Counted from the first letter of the stretch, positions 7,957 to 17,197 are shown. The stretch is DNA of 64,000 nt from Brevibacterium sp. CCUG 69071 (GCF_021023135.1 NZ_PGFV01000002.1:682001-746000); one strand, 5' to 3'. Numbers and translations are program-made. The notes: generated from the letters alone by a model not told the origin.

Positions 7957-9444
7957 GTGTCCACCACCACCTCGGCGTCTGTGCCGACCGCCTCCGAAGT
8001 CATCGCCCACCTGCCGTGGAAATGGCGCACCCAAGGTGCCATCTTCCTCATCGGCGGTCTGGGATTCATGTTCGACGCCTGGGACGTCGCGCTCAACGGA
8101 TTCCTCATTCCGCTGCTCAGCGACCATTGGGACCTCAGCGTCGGCCAGGCCGCATGGATCGCCACAGCCAATCTCATCGGCATGGCCTTGGGCGCTTTCA
8201 TCTGGGGAGGCGTCGCCGACGTCATCGGCCGGAAGAAGGCCTTCACTCTCACCCTCCTCGTCTTCTCGATCTTCACGATCGCCGGCGCGTTCTCTCCGGC
8301 CTTCGGGTGGTTCATCCTCTTCCGCTTCCTCGCCGGTTTCGGGCTCGGCGGATGCATCCCCGTCGACTACGCCCTCGTCGGCGAGTTCACGCCCAGCCGT
8401 CACCGTGGGCGGGTGCTGACCGCGATGGACGGCTGGTGGCCGATCGGTGCCTCGCTGTGCGCCTTCGTCTCCGCGTGGCTGCTCGGCTTCGGCGACTGGA
8501 GGCTGATCATGCTCGTTATGATCGTGCCTGCCCTGCTCACCGTCGCGGTGCGCTTCGGAATCCCAGAATCACCTCTCTATCTGGCCTCGGTCGGCCGTTA
8601 TGCCGAGGCCGACGCCGTCATCGCCCGCCTGGTGAAGCGCACCGGCGCCGAGGTGAGCGAGTGGACCCATGACGCGCCCGGTGTCGCTGGTGGCATCGGT
8701 TCTGCTGGTGCCGGTGCTGCGGGCGCCGGCGGAGCTGCTGGTGCTGTCGGCGCCGCTGGTACCGCGAGTGCTGCGGGCGCCGGTCAATCTCCGTCTGCCG
8801 CCCCGGTCAGCAGGCATCTCCGAGCCGCCACCGGGCAGTTGGTCCAACTCTGGCAGCACTCGGCCAAGACGACTCTCGTCTCGTGGGCACTCTTCGTGTC
8901 CGTTCTTCTTGTCTACTACGCGGCACTGACATGGCTTCCCGGGATCCTCAAGAAACAGGGGTTGGCAGACCAGGCGGCGTTCCTGGTGACCGGTTCGATG
9001 ACCGCGGTCGGCATCCTCGGCGTCGTGGTCTCTGCGCTCATCGTCGAGCGCTTCGGACGCAAGTGGGTGCTGGGTGTGACGTCGATCGTCGCGGCCGTGC
9101 TGCTCGTCGTCTCGGCGATGTTCATCGAGGCCTCCGGTGCCGAACTCACGTGGAGCGCGAGGGCAGCCATCATCGGCTTCGGCTTCGTCGTGCAGATCGC
9201 GATTCCGACGCTCTACACCTACGTCTCCGAGCTCTATCCGACGCGGCTGCGCGGTTCCGGCTTCGGCTGGGCCTCCGCCGCGTCGCGAGTGGCGACGGGC
9301 ATCGCTCCGCTCGTATTCGGCGCCTTCATGTGGCCGGTGCTCGGACTGACGCTGACATTCGTCCTCACCGGACTGCTCGTCGTAGTCGCGGTCGTCCTCA
9401 TGGGACTGCTTGCGCGTGAGACCACGGGGGAGCGGCTGAGCTGA
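7957..9444 (+). CDS. MFS transporter, sugar/aromatic-acid/niacin porter type
   Basis: 495 residues, 12 predicted membrane segments. Major facilitator motifs are visible: GGVADVIGRKKAF (motif A, loop 2-3), the acidic DAWDVALNGFLIP of helix 1, GFGLGGCIPVDYAL and the second-half copy VERFGRKW, followed by YVSELYPTRLRGSGFGW. This helix-1 and PTRxRGxGxG pattern is typical of the SV2/NiaP-like branch carrying aromatic acids, niacin or sugars by proton symport; the substrate is unknown. The central cytoplasmic loop (about residues 240-280) carries an Ala/Gly-rich stretch encoded by repetitive GC-rich DNA. GTG 7957 is preferred from the -10 spacing; ATG 7939 is an alternative. Confidence 0.85.
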   Translation: MSTTTSASVPTASEVIAHLPWKWRTQGAIFLIGGLGFMFDAWDVALNGFLIPLLSDHWDLSVGQAAWIATANLIGMALGAFIWGGVADVIGRKKAFTLTLLVFSIFTIAGAFSPAFGWFILFRFLAGFGLGGCIPVDYALVGEFTPSRHRGRVLTAMDGWWPIGASLCAFVSAWLLGFGDWRLIMLVMIVPALLTVAVRFGIPESPLYLASVGRYAEADAVIARLVKRTGAEVSEWTHDAPGVAGGIGSAGAGAAGAGGAAGAVGAAGTASAAGAGQSPSAAPVSRHLRAATGQLVQLWQHSAKTTLVSWALFVSVLLVYYAALTWLPGILKKQGLADQAAFLVTGSMTAVGILGVVVSALIVERFGRKWVLGVTSIVAAVLLVVSAMFIEASGAELTWSARAAIIGFGFVVQIAIPTLYTYVSELYPTRLRGSGFGWASAASRVATGIAPLVFGAFMWPVLGLTLTFVLTGLLVVVAVVLMGLLARETTGERLS

Positions 9445-9598
9445 GGTTCCCCGACTTCGCTCGGTCGGAATGGGAGGGCCGGCGGTGCCCTGTCGGAACG
9501 GGACTCTCCGCGCTCGTCCGCGCTGACCGGTTGTCCCCACTTTCGGCCCACTGACCTCGGGCGATGCTCGCCAGAAAAGTCATGTCAGTGCCGAGGTC

Positions 9599-9604
9599 TA
9601 GTCT
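9599..9604 (+). promoter_or_regulatory. -10 box TAGTCT of the DUF222/HNH gene
   Basis: TAGTCT ends 7 nt before ATG 9612, consistent with a leaderless transcript and with rejecting the upstream in-frame ATG at 9564. Confidence 0.5.
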
Positions 9605-9611
9605 GGTGGGC

Positions 9612-11258
9612 ATGGAAGCAGAGACGGTTTCAGATACAGTCGCCGAGATACATCGGTGGCGTGAAGAACTGTCCTCTCTGCCGCCGGCGGCGACCGAGGC
9701 CGAGGCCATCGACCGGATCACCGCACTCGAGGAACTGAACTCGACAAGTGCCGCTATCCAAGCACGAGAAGCACTCACCCTCGACATGCTGCGCAGAAAT
9801 CGCGAATCCGTGGACGGGATGCCGAGTATGAAGCAAGGGCGTGGGCTTGGGGCCGAGGTCGCCCTGGCCCGCCGGGTCTCACGGGCACGAGGCAGCGCCC
9901 TGCTCGGCTTCTCCCGCACCTTGATCATGGATATGCCCAACACCTTCGCCGCGCTGAAGAGCGGGACCATCTCGGAGGAGAAGGCGCGCATCGTGGTCAA
10001 GGAGACCACCTGGCTGCCCCGCGAGAAGCGACAGGAAGTCGACGAGCGGATGAGAGAGCGCCTCGCCGAAGTGGGTATCCGTCGTCTCGGCAACGAAGTC
10101 CGTGCGCTGGCGCAGAAGCTCGATCAGGAGGCGGCGGTCGATCATCTCGAACGACGCACCGAAGAGCGTACTGTGACCGTGCGTCCGGCACCGGGGAACA
10201 TGGCCTACCTGACCGCGCTTCTGCCCATGCCGCAGGCGGTTGCGGCCTATGCGAACCTGAGCAGGTCGGCGCAATCCCTGATCGGGACCGGCCAGGCCGA
10301 GGGCAACTCGCAGTCCCAGCTCATGGCAGATCTGCTCGTTCAGCGTTTGACAGGGCAAGAGGGCGCCGAGGCGATTCCGACCGAGGTACATGTCGTGATG
10401 AACGAGAGCAGCCTCTTTGCAGCGGGTGAGGACCCTGCCTGGTTCCCCGGGTTCGGGCCGATACCCGCAGAGTCGGCCAGGAACTTCGTGGCCGCGAACG
10501 AAGCAGAGGTGTTTCTCCGCAGGCTCTACACGAGGCCCACTGACGGCCAGCTCGTCCGCATGGACTCGAGGCGCCGCGAGTTCACCGGACTGCTTCGACG
10601 TATGGTCATCATCCGCGACGATGTCTGCAGATCACCCTGGTGTGAGGCGCAGATCAAGCACGCCGATCATGTCGATTCCTTCGCCGGTGGGGGAGCGACC
10701 GGGTGGGACAACGCGTCAGGTCTGTGCGCAGCCTGCAACTACGCGAAGGAACTCACCGGCTGGCGCCACGAGGCAGCTGCCGACAGGCTGGTGGTCACCA
10801 CACCCACCGGACACAAATATGGGGCCGGGACCCATGCGATCGCACCGCCGGATCCCAAATACGTCGAAGGCGAGGTAGTCGATGAGTTCGTCGTCGAGAG
10901 TTCGACCGGACCGCCGGGGCCGGAATCGACCGGACCGCCGGAGCCAGGTGCGACCGGCGCACGGGAGGTGGAACCACCTGGTCCGCCGGGGCCGGAAGCG
11001 CACGGGCCACCGGGACCAGAATCCGCCGGGCCGAAGAATTCGAATGTGCCCGACCAGCGCGATTCGGAAGCCATCCCGAGGTGGCTGACGATTCCCCGGT
11101 TCGGCAGGAAGCAGAGCTCGACTGTCGAAATCCTCGGTCGGACCATCGGCGTAGATATGTGGTTCAGGGAGGAATTGCGTCCTCGCCCCGACGGAGGACC
11201 GAGTCCGGCCGAGCGACTCCTCACCAGGCGATTGCAGGAAGCCGGACACCGAGAGTGA
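9612..11258 (+). CDS. DUF222 / HNH endonuclease domain protein (13E12-repeat family)
   Basis: 548 residues. The N-terminal two thirds is the helical DUF222 region common in actinobacterial 13E12/REP-type proteins. The HNH nuclease motif follows at about residues 335-375: CRSPWCEAQIKHADHVDSF, then GGATGWDNASGLCAACN, with the paired cysteines and histidines of a zinc-stabilised HNH fold. Many such paralogues occur per genome in this group and their role is unknown. After the nuclease comes a proline/glycine-rich linker (PPGPE, TGPPEPG, GPPGPE) from imperfectly repeated DNA, then an R/P-rich tail. The start is set by the -10 box 7 nt upstream. Monocistronic. Confidence 0.85.
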   Translation: MEAETVSDTVAEIHRWREELSSLPPAATEAEAIDRITALEELNSTSAAIQAREALTLDMLRRNRESVDGMPSMKQGRGLGAEVALARRVSRARGSALLGFSRTLIMDMPNTFAALKSGTISEEKARIVVKETTWLPREKRQEVDERMRERLAEVGIRRLGNEVRALAQKLDQEAAVDHLERRTEERTVTVRPAPGNMAYLTALLPMPQAVAAYANLSRSAQSLIGTGQAEGNSQSQLMADLLVQRLTGQEGAEAIPTEVHVVMNESSLFAAGEDPAWFPGFGPIPAESARNFVAANEAEVFLRRLYTRPTDGQLVRMDSRRREFTGLLRRMVIIRDDVCRSPWCEAQIKHADHVDSFAGGGATGWDNASGLCAACNYAKELTGWRHEAAADRLVVTTPTGHKYGAGTHAIAPPDPKYVEGEVVDEFVVESSTGPPGPESTGPPEPGATGAREVEPPGPPGPEAHGPPGPESAGPKNSNVPDQRDSEAIPRWLTIPRFGRKQSSTVEILGRTIGVDMWFREELRPRPDGGPSPAERLLTRRLQEAGHRE

Positions 11259-11341
11259 TCAGGTCAGCAGCGAGAGAGACCAGGGCAGCGGGATGTGACG
11301 GAATGTCACCTCGAGTTCAATCAGCTGACCTTGGACATGGC

Positions 11342-11347
11342 TAGTGT
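11342..11347 (+). promoter_or_regulatory. -10 box TAGTGT of the GNAT gene
   Basis: TAGTGT ends 7 nt before ATG 11355, again a leaderless arrangement. Confidence 0.45.
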
Positions 11348-11354
11348 GGGAGTT

Positions 11355-11993
11355 ATGAACGATGTGTCCGCGACGGGGTCGTCCGGGATTCAGCCTGATC
11401 TCCCGGTCGAGCTCGTGTGGGGACTCCCCGGCGGACTGGGGCCGCATTGGGACCCTGTGAGTTCGACTGCCGAAATTCCAGGAGTGCTGCCGCCACCGAG
11501 CGAGGTCGAGTCACTCTATGGCGCCGCTGCCGCACTGCCGCCGCTGAATGAGGACCCGAAGTACGCGGCCCTGTTTGCCGACGTCTACGAGGTCTCGGTC
11601 CGCAACGGTCAAGTCCTCGCCGCTCTCACACGGTCGAACGGCCACCTGAGATCGTTCGCCTACGGACATTTCTGGTCCTGGCAGGAACAGAACTACTCAT
11701 GGGCCTATGAATTGAACGAGAGCCTGGGCGATGCCGCCCCTCACCTCGAATGGACCTATGCGCTCAACCTGCTGGCGCGCGATCCCGACTGGAAGTCGAC
11801 CGGGATCGGACGGCGCACCCTGGAAGGATGGCTCGGGGGTGTCAGCGGATACGCCTGCTGGCTGCAGACCGACGACATCGATTCGCCCGCTCGGCGAATC
11901 TACAGCAGCCTCGGGTTCGTCGAACTCGGACACGGACCGCAGGCACCGAACGGACAGCCGGGGCTCGTGATGTTCCGTCCGCCTGTACTCTGA
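11355..11993 (+). CDS. GNAT-family acetyltransferase
   Basis: 212 residues. The C-terminal half shows a GNAT core: LNLLARDPDWKSTGIGRRTL (strand 4 and the acetyl-CoA pyrophosphate loop with a modified R/Q-x-x-G-x-G/A pattern), then SGYACWLQTDDIDSPARRI and YSSLGFVELGHG, the usual motif B ending. The N-terminal 60 residues are unlike known domains. The substrate cannot be predicted. The start is set by the TAGTGT box; an upstream in-frame start at 11295 has no such support. It is transcribed toward the converging siderophore-interacting protein gene, 53 bp away. Confidence 0.75.
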   Translation: MNDVSATGSSGIQPDLPVELVWGLPGGLGPHWDPVSSTAEIPGVLPPPSEVESLYGAAAALPPLNEDPKYAALFADVYEVSVRNGQVLAALTRSNGHLRSFAYGHFWSWQEQNYSWAYELNESLGDAAPHLEWTYALNLLARDPDWKSTGIGRRTLEGWLGGVSGYACWLQTDDIDSPARRIYSSLGFVELGHGPQAPNGQPGLVMFRPPVL

Positions 11994-12046
11994 ATCGTGC
12001 TCTTGAATGCTGAACGCTGAACGCCGAACGCAGACCCGGCACCTGC

Positions 12047-12844
12047 TCAGCTCGGTGAGGCTTTGCCTACGCGCCAGTACCCGCAGAAGGTGATGTTCGA
12101 CTTCGGGATGCCACGGTCGTTGACCAGGTGCCGCCGTGTGCCGGTGGCCAGAGCAGACTCCCCGACGGCGAAGGCATAGAGGCTCTCGGCAAGAGGAAGC
12201 CCACGCAGCGTGGGCAGGGCCTGCGAACCGGGGGGCGCGTCCGGATCGCGAATCACCCATCGGACGTCCATCCCGTCGGGTGCCTCGACGTCCTGCTTGT
12301 CACGTTCGTCGAAGATCTCGATGATGGCGTCGCCGACGGCCTCGCGAGGCATGTCCCGCAGAATTCCCAAGGCCGCCGGCATACCGCTCTCATCGGCGAC
12401 GATGAGCGACTTCTCGGCCGGCAAGGGAGACCAGCCGCAGCCCTGATCGATCAGGGCGACCGGTGAGCCGGGTTGGGCAGTGGACGCCCACGGCCCCGCC
12501 ACGCCCTCCGTGCCGTGGACGACGAAGTCGATATCGAGCTCGCCGGTGCCTTCGTGGAATTGACGGACGGTGTAATTGCGAATGACCGGGCGGGTGCCCT
12601 TGGGCAGAGTCAGGAACTTCAGCAGACCGCCGAATCCGAATCGCTGCGGCAGATTGTCGAGTCTGTCATTCGTCCGGACCGGGAGAGCCAGACGGAACCA
12701 CTGATCGAAGCCTCTGTACGCAAAGCTGCCCAGATCTCCACCGGCCAGAGTCACACGGATGATATGCGGACTCACACGATCCGTCCGTTTCACCTCGGCG
12801 AGGATGAGCCCCGAATCGGAACGGGTGACGGAGACGGTGGGCAT
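12047..12844 (-). CDS. Siderophore-interacting protein (FAD-dependent ferric-siderophore reductase family)
   Basis: 265 residues from ATG 12844, preceded on its strand by GAAGGGA. The family (ViuB/YqjH-like, PF08021 with PF04954) has an FAD-binding domain carrying the R-N-Y-T-V-R motif, seen here as VIRNYTVRQFHE, and a C-terminal NAD(P)H-binding domain with SLIVADESGMPAALGIL and YAFAVGESALATGTRRHLV. It reduces Fe(III)-siderophores in the cytoplasm to release iron. An IdeR/DtxR-type iron box 46 nt upstream indicates repression by iron. A further in-frame start at 12922 would place the iron box inside the coding region and is rejected. Confidence 0.9.
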   Translation of the reverse strand: MPTVSVTRSDSGLILAEVKRTDRVSPHIIRVTLAGGDLGSFAYRGFDQWFRLALPVRTNDRLDNLPQRFGFGGLLKFLTLPKGTRPVIRNYTVRQFHEGTGELDIDFVVHGTEGVAGPWASTAQPGSPVALIDQGCGWSPLPAEKSLIVADESGMPAALGILRDMPREAVGDAIIEIFDERDKQDVEAPDGMDVRWVIRDPDAPPGSQALPTLRGLPLAESLYAFAVGESALATGTRRHLVNDRGIPKSNITFCGYWRVGKASPS

Positions 12845-12889
12845 GATCGGTTCCCTTCGCTGCCGCAGAAGGTCCGACGGCAGAGATGA

Positions 12890-12908
12890 ATAGGTGAGGC
12901 TTACCTTA
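12890..12908 (-). promoter_or_regulatory. IdeR/DtxR iron box
   Basis: The 19-mer ATAGGTGAGGCTTACCTTA matches the DtxR/IdeR consensus TTAGGTTAGGCTAACCTAA at 15 of 19 positions and is palindromic around its centre. It sits at the promoter of the leftward siderophore-interacting protein gene. Confidence 0.8.
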
Positions 12909-12961
12909 TGGACAGTAGGCAAAGCCGGTTTGAGAAGTCAACAGGGCCGACGATCAACCGA

Positions 12962-12967
12962 TAGCAT
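12962..12967 (+). promoter_or_regulatory. -10 box TAGCAT of the prolyl oligopeptidase gene
   Basis: TAGCAT ends 6 nt before ATG 12974, giving a predicted leaderless transcript beginning at the A. Confidence 0.5.
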
Positions 12968-12973
12968 GACTCC

Positions 12974-15124
12974 ATGCGCAACGATGGAGCACAGGACCTC
13001 AGCCCAGAACCCGAGGATGAGAACCTCTGGCTCGAAGATATCCACGGCGAGAAGCAGCTCGCATGGGTCAAAGAGCAGAATGCGAAGACGCTCGACCGCT
13101 TCCGCGACGGATTGTTCGACTCGCTCGCCGGTGACCTCCGCACGGCTTTGGACTCCGATGACCGGATCCCGATGGTCGCCAAACGCGGCGACCACTACTT
13201 CAACTTCTGGCGCGACAAGACCAACCCCAAGGGGTTGTGGCGTCGCACCACGTGGGAGAGCTACCTCACCGGTTCACCCGACTGGGAGATCCTGCTCGAT
13301 CTCGACGAGCTCGGCCGCGTCGAAGAGACGCCGTGGGTGTGGGCCGGTGCCATGGTCCGACGCAGCGACCGCCGCAGGGCGCTCGTCCTTCTCTCACCCG
13401 ACGGCGGGGACGCCCACCGGGTGCGCGAGTTCGATCTTCAGTCGAAGACCTTCGTCGACGGCGGGTTCGACATCCCTTCCGCCAAGACGCGTCTGGCCTG
13501 GCTCGACGACGACACTCTCCTCGTCGCCACCGAGACCGACGAAGACTCATTGACCACCTCCTCCTACCCGCGCCAGGCCCGGGCACTCAAGCGCGGACAG
13601 GACGTGAGCGAAGCGCAGATCGTCGCCGAGGTGCCCCGCGATCACGTTGCCATCTTCCTCGGCAGCGACATCGATCCCGGCAGCGACAACAGCGACCGAG
13701 CGGTCATCATCGACGCCATCGACTTCTTCAATACTTCAACGAGCGTCCTCGACATCGACGAACTCCGACTCATGGACGGCAGCACCACGGTCGAGCCATC
13801 GGCATGGGAGAAGGCACTGACCACCGTCGACGTGCCCACCGACGTGGAAGTCGGTGTCGAACGCGACTTCGTGCTCTTCCGCCCTCAGTCGGAGTGGAAC
13901 AGTGAGACCGTCACGGTGCCCGCCGGAGGACTCGCGATCGCCGACATCGCCGAGGTGCGCGCAGGCACCATCGCCCCGCGCGTGATCTTCGCACCCGATG
14001 CTCACACCGCGCTGCAGTCCTTCACCTGGACCAGGGACTTCCTCGTCCTCGAACTGCTCTCCGATGTGCAGTCGGAGCTGGTCGTCCTCGACCCGAACGA
14101 CGATTTCTCCGCCCGGCACCTGTCCGGAGTCCCCGCCAACCACATGGTCGGGCTCGGTGCCGTGGATCGACACGACGGGTCGACCGCCAACGACGTCTGG
14201 CTGATCAGCACCGGATTCCTCACACCGTCGACGCTGTCCCACGGCCGCCTCGGCGAGGACGGCTTCGACGCCGAGGTGATCAAGTCCGCCCCGGCGCTGT
14301 TCCCGGACGAGGGCCTCAGCGTCGAACAGCACTTCGCCACCAGCGCCGACGGCACGAAGGTGCCCTATTTCCAGATCGGGGCCGAAGGCCTCGAACTCGA
14401 CGGTGCCAATCCCACCCTCCTCGACGGTTACGGCGGCTTCGAACTCAGCAGAACCCCCGCTTACTCGCCCGTCGTCGGCATCGGATGGCTCGGTCGAACC
14501 ACCTCGGCGGGTCGACGCGGCGTCTACGTGCTCGCCAACATCCGCGGCGGTGGGGAATACGGGCCGGCATGGCACACCTCGGCGATGCGGGAGAACCGGA
14601 TGCGCTGCTACGAGGACTACGCGGCAGTCGCCCGCGACCTCATCGACCGGGGCGTGACGAGTCCGACGAGCCTGGCCTGCGCCGGCGGATCGAACGGGGG
14701 ACTGCTGGTGGGCAACATGCTCACCCAATATCCGCAGCTCTTCGGCGCAATCTCCTGCGGAGTTCCGCTGCTCGACATGCGCCGCTACACGAAGCTCAGC
14801 GCCGGCTACTCGTGGAAGGCCGAATACGGGGATCCGGACGTGGCCGAGGACTGGGAATTCATCCGCGCCTTCTCGCCCTACCACCTGCTCGCAGACGGCA
14901 CCGACTACCCGCCCGTGCTGTTCTGGACGGCCACTTCGGATGACCGAGTCGGACCCGTGCAGGCGCGGAAGATGGCTGCCCGGATGCAGTCGAAGGGGAT
15001 CGCGGACGTGTGGTTCTACGAAGACACCCAGGGTGGGCACGCGGCGGCCTCGGACAATGAGCAGACCGCATTCACGCGAGCATTGAGCTACCGCTTCCTG
15101 TGGAACACGCTGACAGGCGAGTGA
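12974..15124 (+). CDS. Prolyl oligopeptidase family serine peptidase (S9)
   Basis: 716 residues. An N-terminal seven-bladed propeller (about 20-420) is followed by an alpha/beta-hydrolase domain. The catalytic triad is visible: Ser573 in CAGGSNGGLLVG, an Asp at 656/657 in TATSDDRVGP, and His689 in TQGGHAAA. NIRGGGEYGPAWHTSAMREN before the nucleophile is the S9A oxyanion-side signature. Family enzymes cleave short proline-containing peptides in the cytoplasm. No signal peptide is seen (N-terminus MRNDGAQDLSPEPEDENLWL). It starts 130 bp from the divergent siderophore-interacting gene; the iron box is nearer that gene, though an effect on both is conceivable. Confidence 0.92.
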   Translation: MRNDGAQDLSPEPEDENLWLEDIHGEKQLAWVKEQNAKTLDRFRDGLFDSLAGDLRTALDSDDRIPMVAKRGDHYFNFWRDKTNPKGLWRRTTWESYLTGSPDWEILLDLDELGRVEETPWVWAGAMVRRSDRRRALVLLSPDGGDAHRVREFDLQSKTFVDGGFDIPSAKTRLAWLDDDTLLVATETDEDSLTTSSYPRQARALKRGQDVSEAQIVAEVPRDHVAIFLGSDIDPGSDNSDRAVIIDAIDFFNTSTSVLDIDELRLMDGSTTVEPSAWEKALTTVDVPTDVEVGVERDFVLFRPQSEWNSETVTVPAGGLAIADIAEVRAGTIAPRVIFAPDAHTALQSFTWTRDFLVLELLSDVQSELVVLDPNDDFSARHLSGVPANHMVGLGAVDRHDGSTANDVWLISTGFLTPSTLSHGRLGEDGFDAEVIKSAPALFPDEGLSVEQHFATSADGTKVPYFQIGAEGLELDGANPTLLDGYGGFELSRTPAYSPVVGIGWLGRTTSAGRRGVYVLANIRGGGEYGPAWHTSAMRENRMRCYEDYAAVARDLIDRGVTSPTSLACAGGSNGGLLVGNMLTQYPQLFGAISCGVPLLDMRRYTKLSAGYSWKAEYGDPDVAEDWEFIRAFSPYHLLADGTDYPPVLFWTATSDDRVGPVQARKMAARMQSKGIADVWFYEDTQGGHAAASDNEQTAFTRALSYRFLWNTLTGE

Positions 15125-15227
15125 GCAGGGGAGTGCCGGGAGGAATGGTCAGGGCGTGAGCGGGGAGTGGGCAGGACAGTGACGGCGCGAGTGAGCGATT
15201 TCACAGCCTCCGGGCGCCGCCCGAGCG

Positions 15228-15233
15228 TAGCGT
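15228..15233 (+). promoter_or_regulatory. -10 box TAGCGT of the lipoate ligase gene
   Basis: TAGCGT ends 7 nt before ATG 15241; leaderless geometry. Confidence 0.45.
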
Positions 15234-15240
15234 TGGCATC

Positions 15241-16320
15241 ATGACGAACGAGAATCAGCGCTTTCACGGCGAGTACAAGGTCATCGGCGGCAAACTCGTG
15301 GTCGCCGATGTGGAGACCGACGGCACGGTCATCACCGGGGTGAAGATCTCCGGCGACTTCTTCCTCGAACCCGAGGAGGCCTACTTCGATCTGGCCCCGG
15401 CACTCGTGGGGGCCAGCGTCACTGCGGACAACGCGGCCCTGCGTCAGCGTCTCGACGCCGCGCTTGCAGGCTATGGATCAGAGCTGGCCATGCACGGATT
15501 CTCCACCTCCGACATCGCCACGGTCGTCCGCCGTGCGCTCGGCTCGGCGGCGAACTTCACCGACTTCGACTGGCAGGTCATCCGCGGTGAAGTCCTGCCC
15601 ACCCAGCTCAACGTCGCCCTCGACCAGGTGCTCCTCGAAGAGGTGGCCGCCGGCCGACGCAAGCCGACCCTGCGGTTCTGGGAATGGGAGGACACCGCCA
15701 CCGTCATCGGCGCCTTCCAGTCCTACGTCAACGAACTGCGCCCCGAAGGCGTGGAGAAGCACGGAGTGCAGGTTGTGCGCCGCATCTCCGGCGGCGGAGC
15801 CATGTTCATGGAGGGCGGCAACTGCATCACCTACTCGATGTTCGTCCCACCAGCACTCGTCGCCGGGCTCGACTATGAGGAGTCCTACGTCTTCCTCGAC
15901 CAGTGGGTGCTCGCGGCGCTGAAGAGCCTCGGTGTCGAAGCCTTCTACAAACCCATCAACGACATCTCGTCGACCGGGGGCAAGATCGGCGGCGCCGCCC
16001 AGAAGCGGCTGCGTGATGGGACTCTGCTCCACCACGCGACGATGAGCTATGACATCGACGCCGACAAGATGGTCGAGGTTCTGCGCATCGGGGAAGCGAA
16101 GATCTCCGACAAGGGCGTCTCGAGCGCGAAGAAGCGCGTCGACCCCCTGCGCAGCCAGACCGGTGAGGCCCGCAAGGACATCATCGACGTCATGGCCGCC
16201 ACCTTCGCCGACCGCTACGGTGCGCACTACGACACCTACACCGAGGCGGAGCTGGAGAAGGCGCGCACCCTCGTGGCCGAGAAGTTCGGCACCGAGAAGT
16301 GGACGCTCAGGGTCCCGTGA
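15241..16320 (+). CDS. Lipoate-protein ligase, accessory domain at the N-terminus
   Basis: 359 residues. Lipoate-protein ligase activates free lipoate with ATP and attaches it to lipoyl domains. The catalytic BPL/LplA domain occupies about residues 110-345 with RRISGGGAMF (180-189), KPINDISSTGGKIGG and the catalytic Lys248. Residues about 8-100 (GEYKVIGGKLVVADVETDG, ITGVKISGDFF, then HGFSTSDIATVVRRAL) look like the small lipoate-ligase accessory domain (PF10437, LplB of Thermoplasma), which in E. coli LplA lies at the C-terminus. The domain order is therefore reversed. A GTGA overlap couples it to the next gene. Confidence 0.85.
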   Translation: MTNENQRFHGEYKVIGGKLVVADVETDGTVITGVKISGDFFLEPEEAYFDLAPALVGASVTADNAALRQRLDAALAGYGSELAMHGFSTSDIATVVRRALGSAANFTDFDWQVIRGEVLPTQLNVALDQVLLEEVAAGRRKPTLRFWEWEDTATVIGAFQSYVNELRPEGVEKHGVQVVRRISGGGAMFMEGGNCITYSMFVPPALVAGLDYEESYVFLDQWVLAALKSLGVEAFYKPINDISSTGGKIGGAAQKRLRDGTLLHHATMSYDIDADKMVEVLRIGEAKISDKGVSSAKKRVDPLRSQTGEARKDIIDVMAATFADRYGAHYDTYTEAELEKARTLVAEKFGTEKWTLRVP

Positions 16321-17156
16321 GTCGACCCCACCCCGCCGAGGCGGTCGTGACCTCCGGCTCAGGGTTTCGCGGCAGGATCGTCGCCCTCGGCGGAGGTGGG
16401 TTCTCGATGTCGGTGACCGGGGAATCGGCGATCGATGATTGGCTGCTGGCGGCGGCAAACAGGCCTTTGCCCCTCGTCTGCTTCGTGCCCACCGCCTCGG
16501 GCGACAGCCCCGATTACACCCGCCGTTTCGAAGCCGCCTTCGCCGATCGTGCCGAGGCCCATGTGCTCTCACTGTTCGGGCAGAGCCCCTGGGACTACCA
16601 AGACCCGCGGATGCTGCTCGACATGGACCTCGTCTACGTCGGCGGCGGCTCGACGGTGAACCTGCTGGCACTCTGGCGTCGTCACGGCGTCGTCGAGATC
16701 ATGCGCGAGGCCGCCGCCTCGGGCACGATTCTCGCCGGCATCAGCGCCGGAGCCAACTGCTGGTTCGAAGGCTCCTCCACCGATTCCTTCGGGCCTCTTG
16801 CCCCGCTCACAGACGGCCTGGGCTTCCTGCCCGGCAGCGTCTGTCCGCATTTCCACGGTGAAGCCGGACGGGCGGAGAGCTTCCGCACCTGGATCGCAGA
16901 ACAGGCACTGCCGGGCCCCGGCCTCGGCATCGACGATGGTGCCGCCGTGGTCTTTGACGACGGGGTGGCCACCTCGGTGATCACGGAGTCCCCGGACGCA
17001 CAGGCGCACTGGATCACGAGTCCGGGCCAGCCGATCGAGCCGGGCCAGCCGCCAGGGCCCGGTCAGCCGACTGCCTCCGACCGCATCACCGGACCGGACG
17101 AAACGATTGACCCGCAATTGCGGAATCACCTCGGCGAGCGGAGCCCTGAACTGTAG
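16317..17156 (+). CDS. Peptidase S51-like / class I glutamine amidotransferase-like protein
   Basis: 279 residues from GTG 16317, which overlaps the lipoate ligase stop (GTGA). It resembles the dipeptidase E/cyanophycinase family (S51): IVALGGGGFSM at the N-terminus, VYVGGGSTVNLLALWR, and the nucleophile elbow ILAGISAGANCWFEGSSTDS, with the Ser in GISAG. Members cleave Asp-X dipeptides or related amide bonds. A C-terminal extension of about 45 residues has proline-glycine repeats (SPGQPIEPGQPPGPGQP) absent from typical members. Coupling to lipoate ligase is positional only; substrate unknown. Confidence 0.8.
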   Translation: MSRPHPAEAVVTSGSGFRGRIVALGGGGFSMSVTGESAIDDWLLAAANRPLPLVCFVPTASGDSPDYTRRFEAAFADRAEAHVLSLFGQSPWDYQDPRMLLDMDLVYVGGGSTVNLLALWRRHGVVEIMREAAASGTILAGISAGANCWFEGSSTDSFGPLAPLTDGLGFLPGSVCPHFHGEAGRAESFRTWIAEQALPGPGLGIDDGAAVVFDDGVATSVITESPDAQAHWITSPGQPIEPGQPPGPGQPTASDRITGPDETIDPQLRNHLGERSPEL

Positions 17157-17159
17157 GAT
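17154..17159 (+). promoter_or_regulatory. -10 box TAGGAT of thyX
   Basis: TAGGAT overlaps the stop of the preceding gene. Transcription would begin near 17166, leaving a leader of about 30 nt with GAGGAGA just before ATG 17198. Confidence 0.45.
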
Positions 17160-17197
17160 TGGGAGTCAACCACGTCGTCCCCTGCACGAGGAGAACC

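Noticed and set aside
13736..15040. A 434-codon open frame opposite the prolyl oligopeptidase gene.
   Set aside because: No domain is recognisable, and the plus-strand product has a full catalytic triad.
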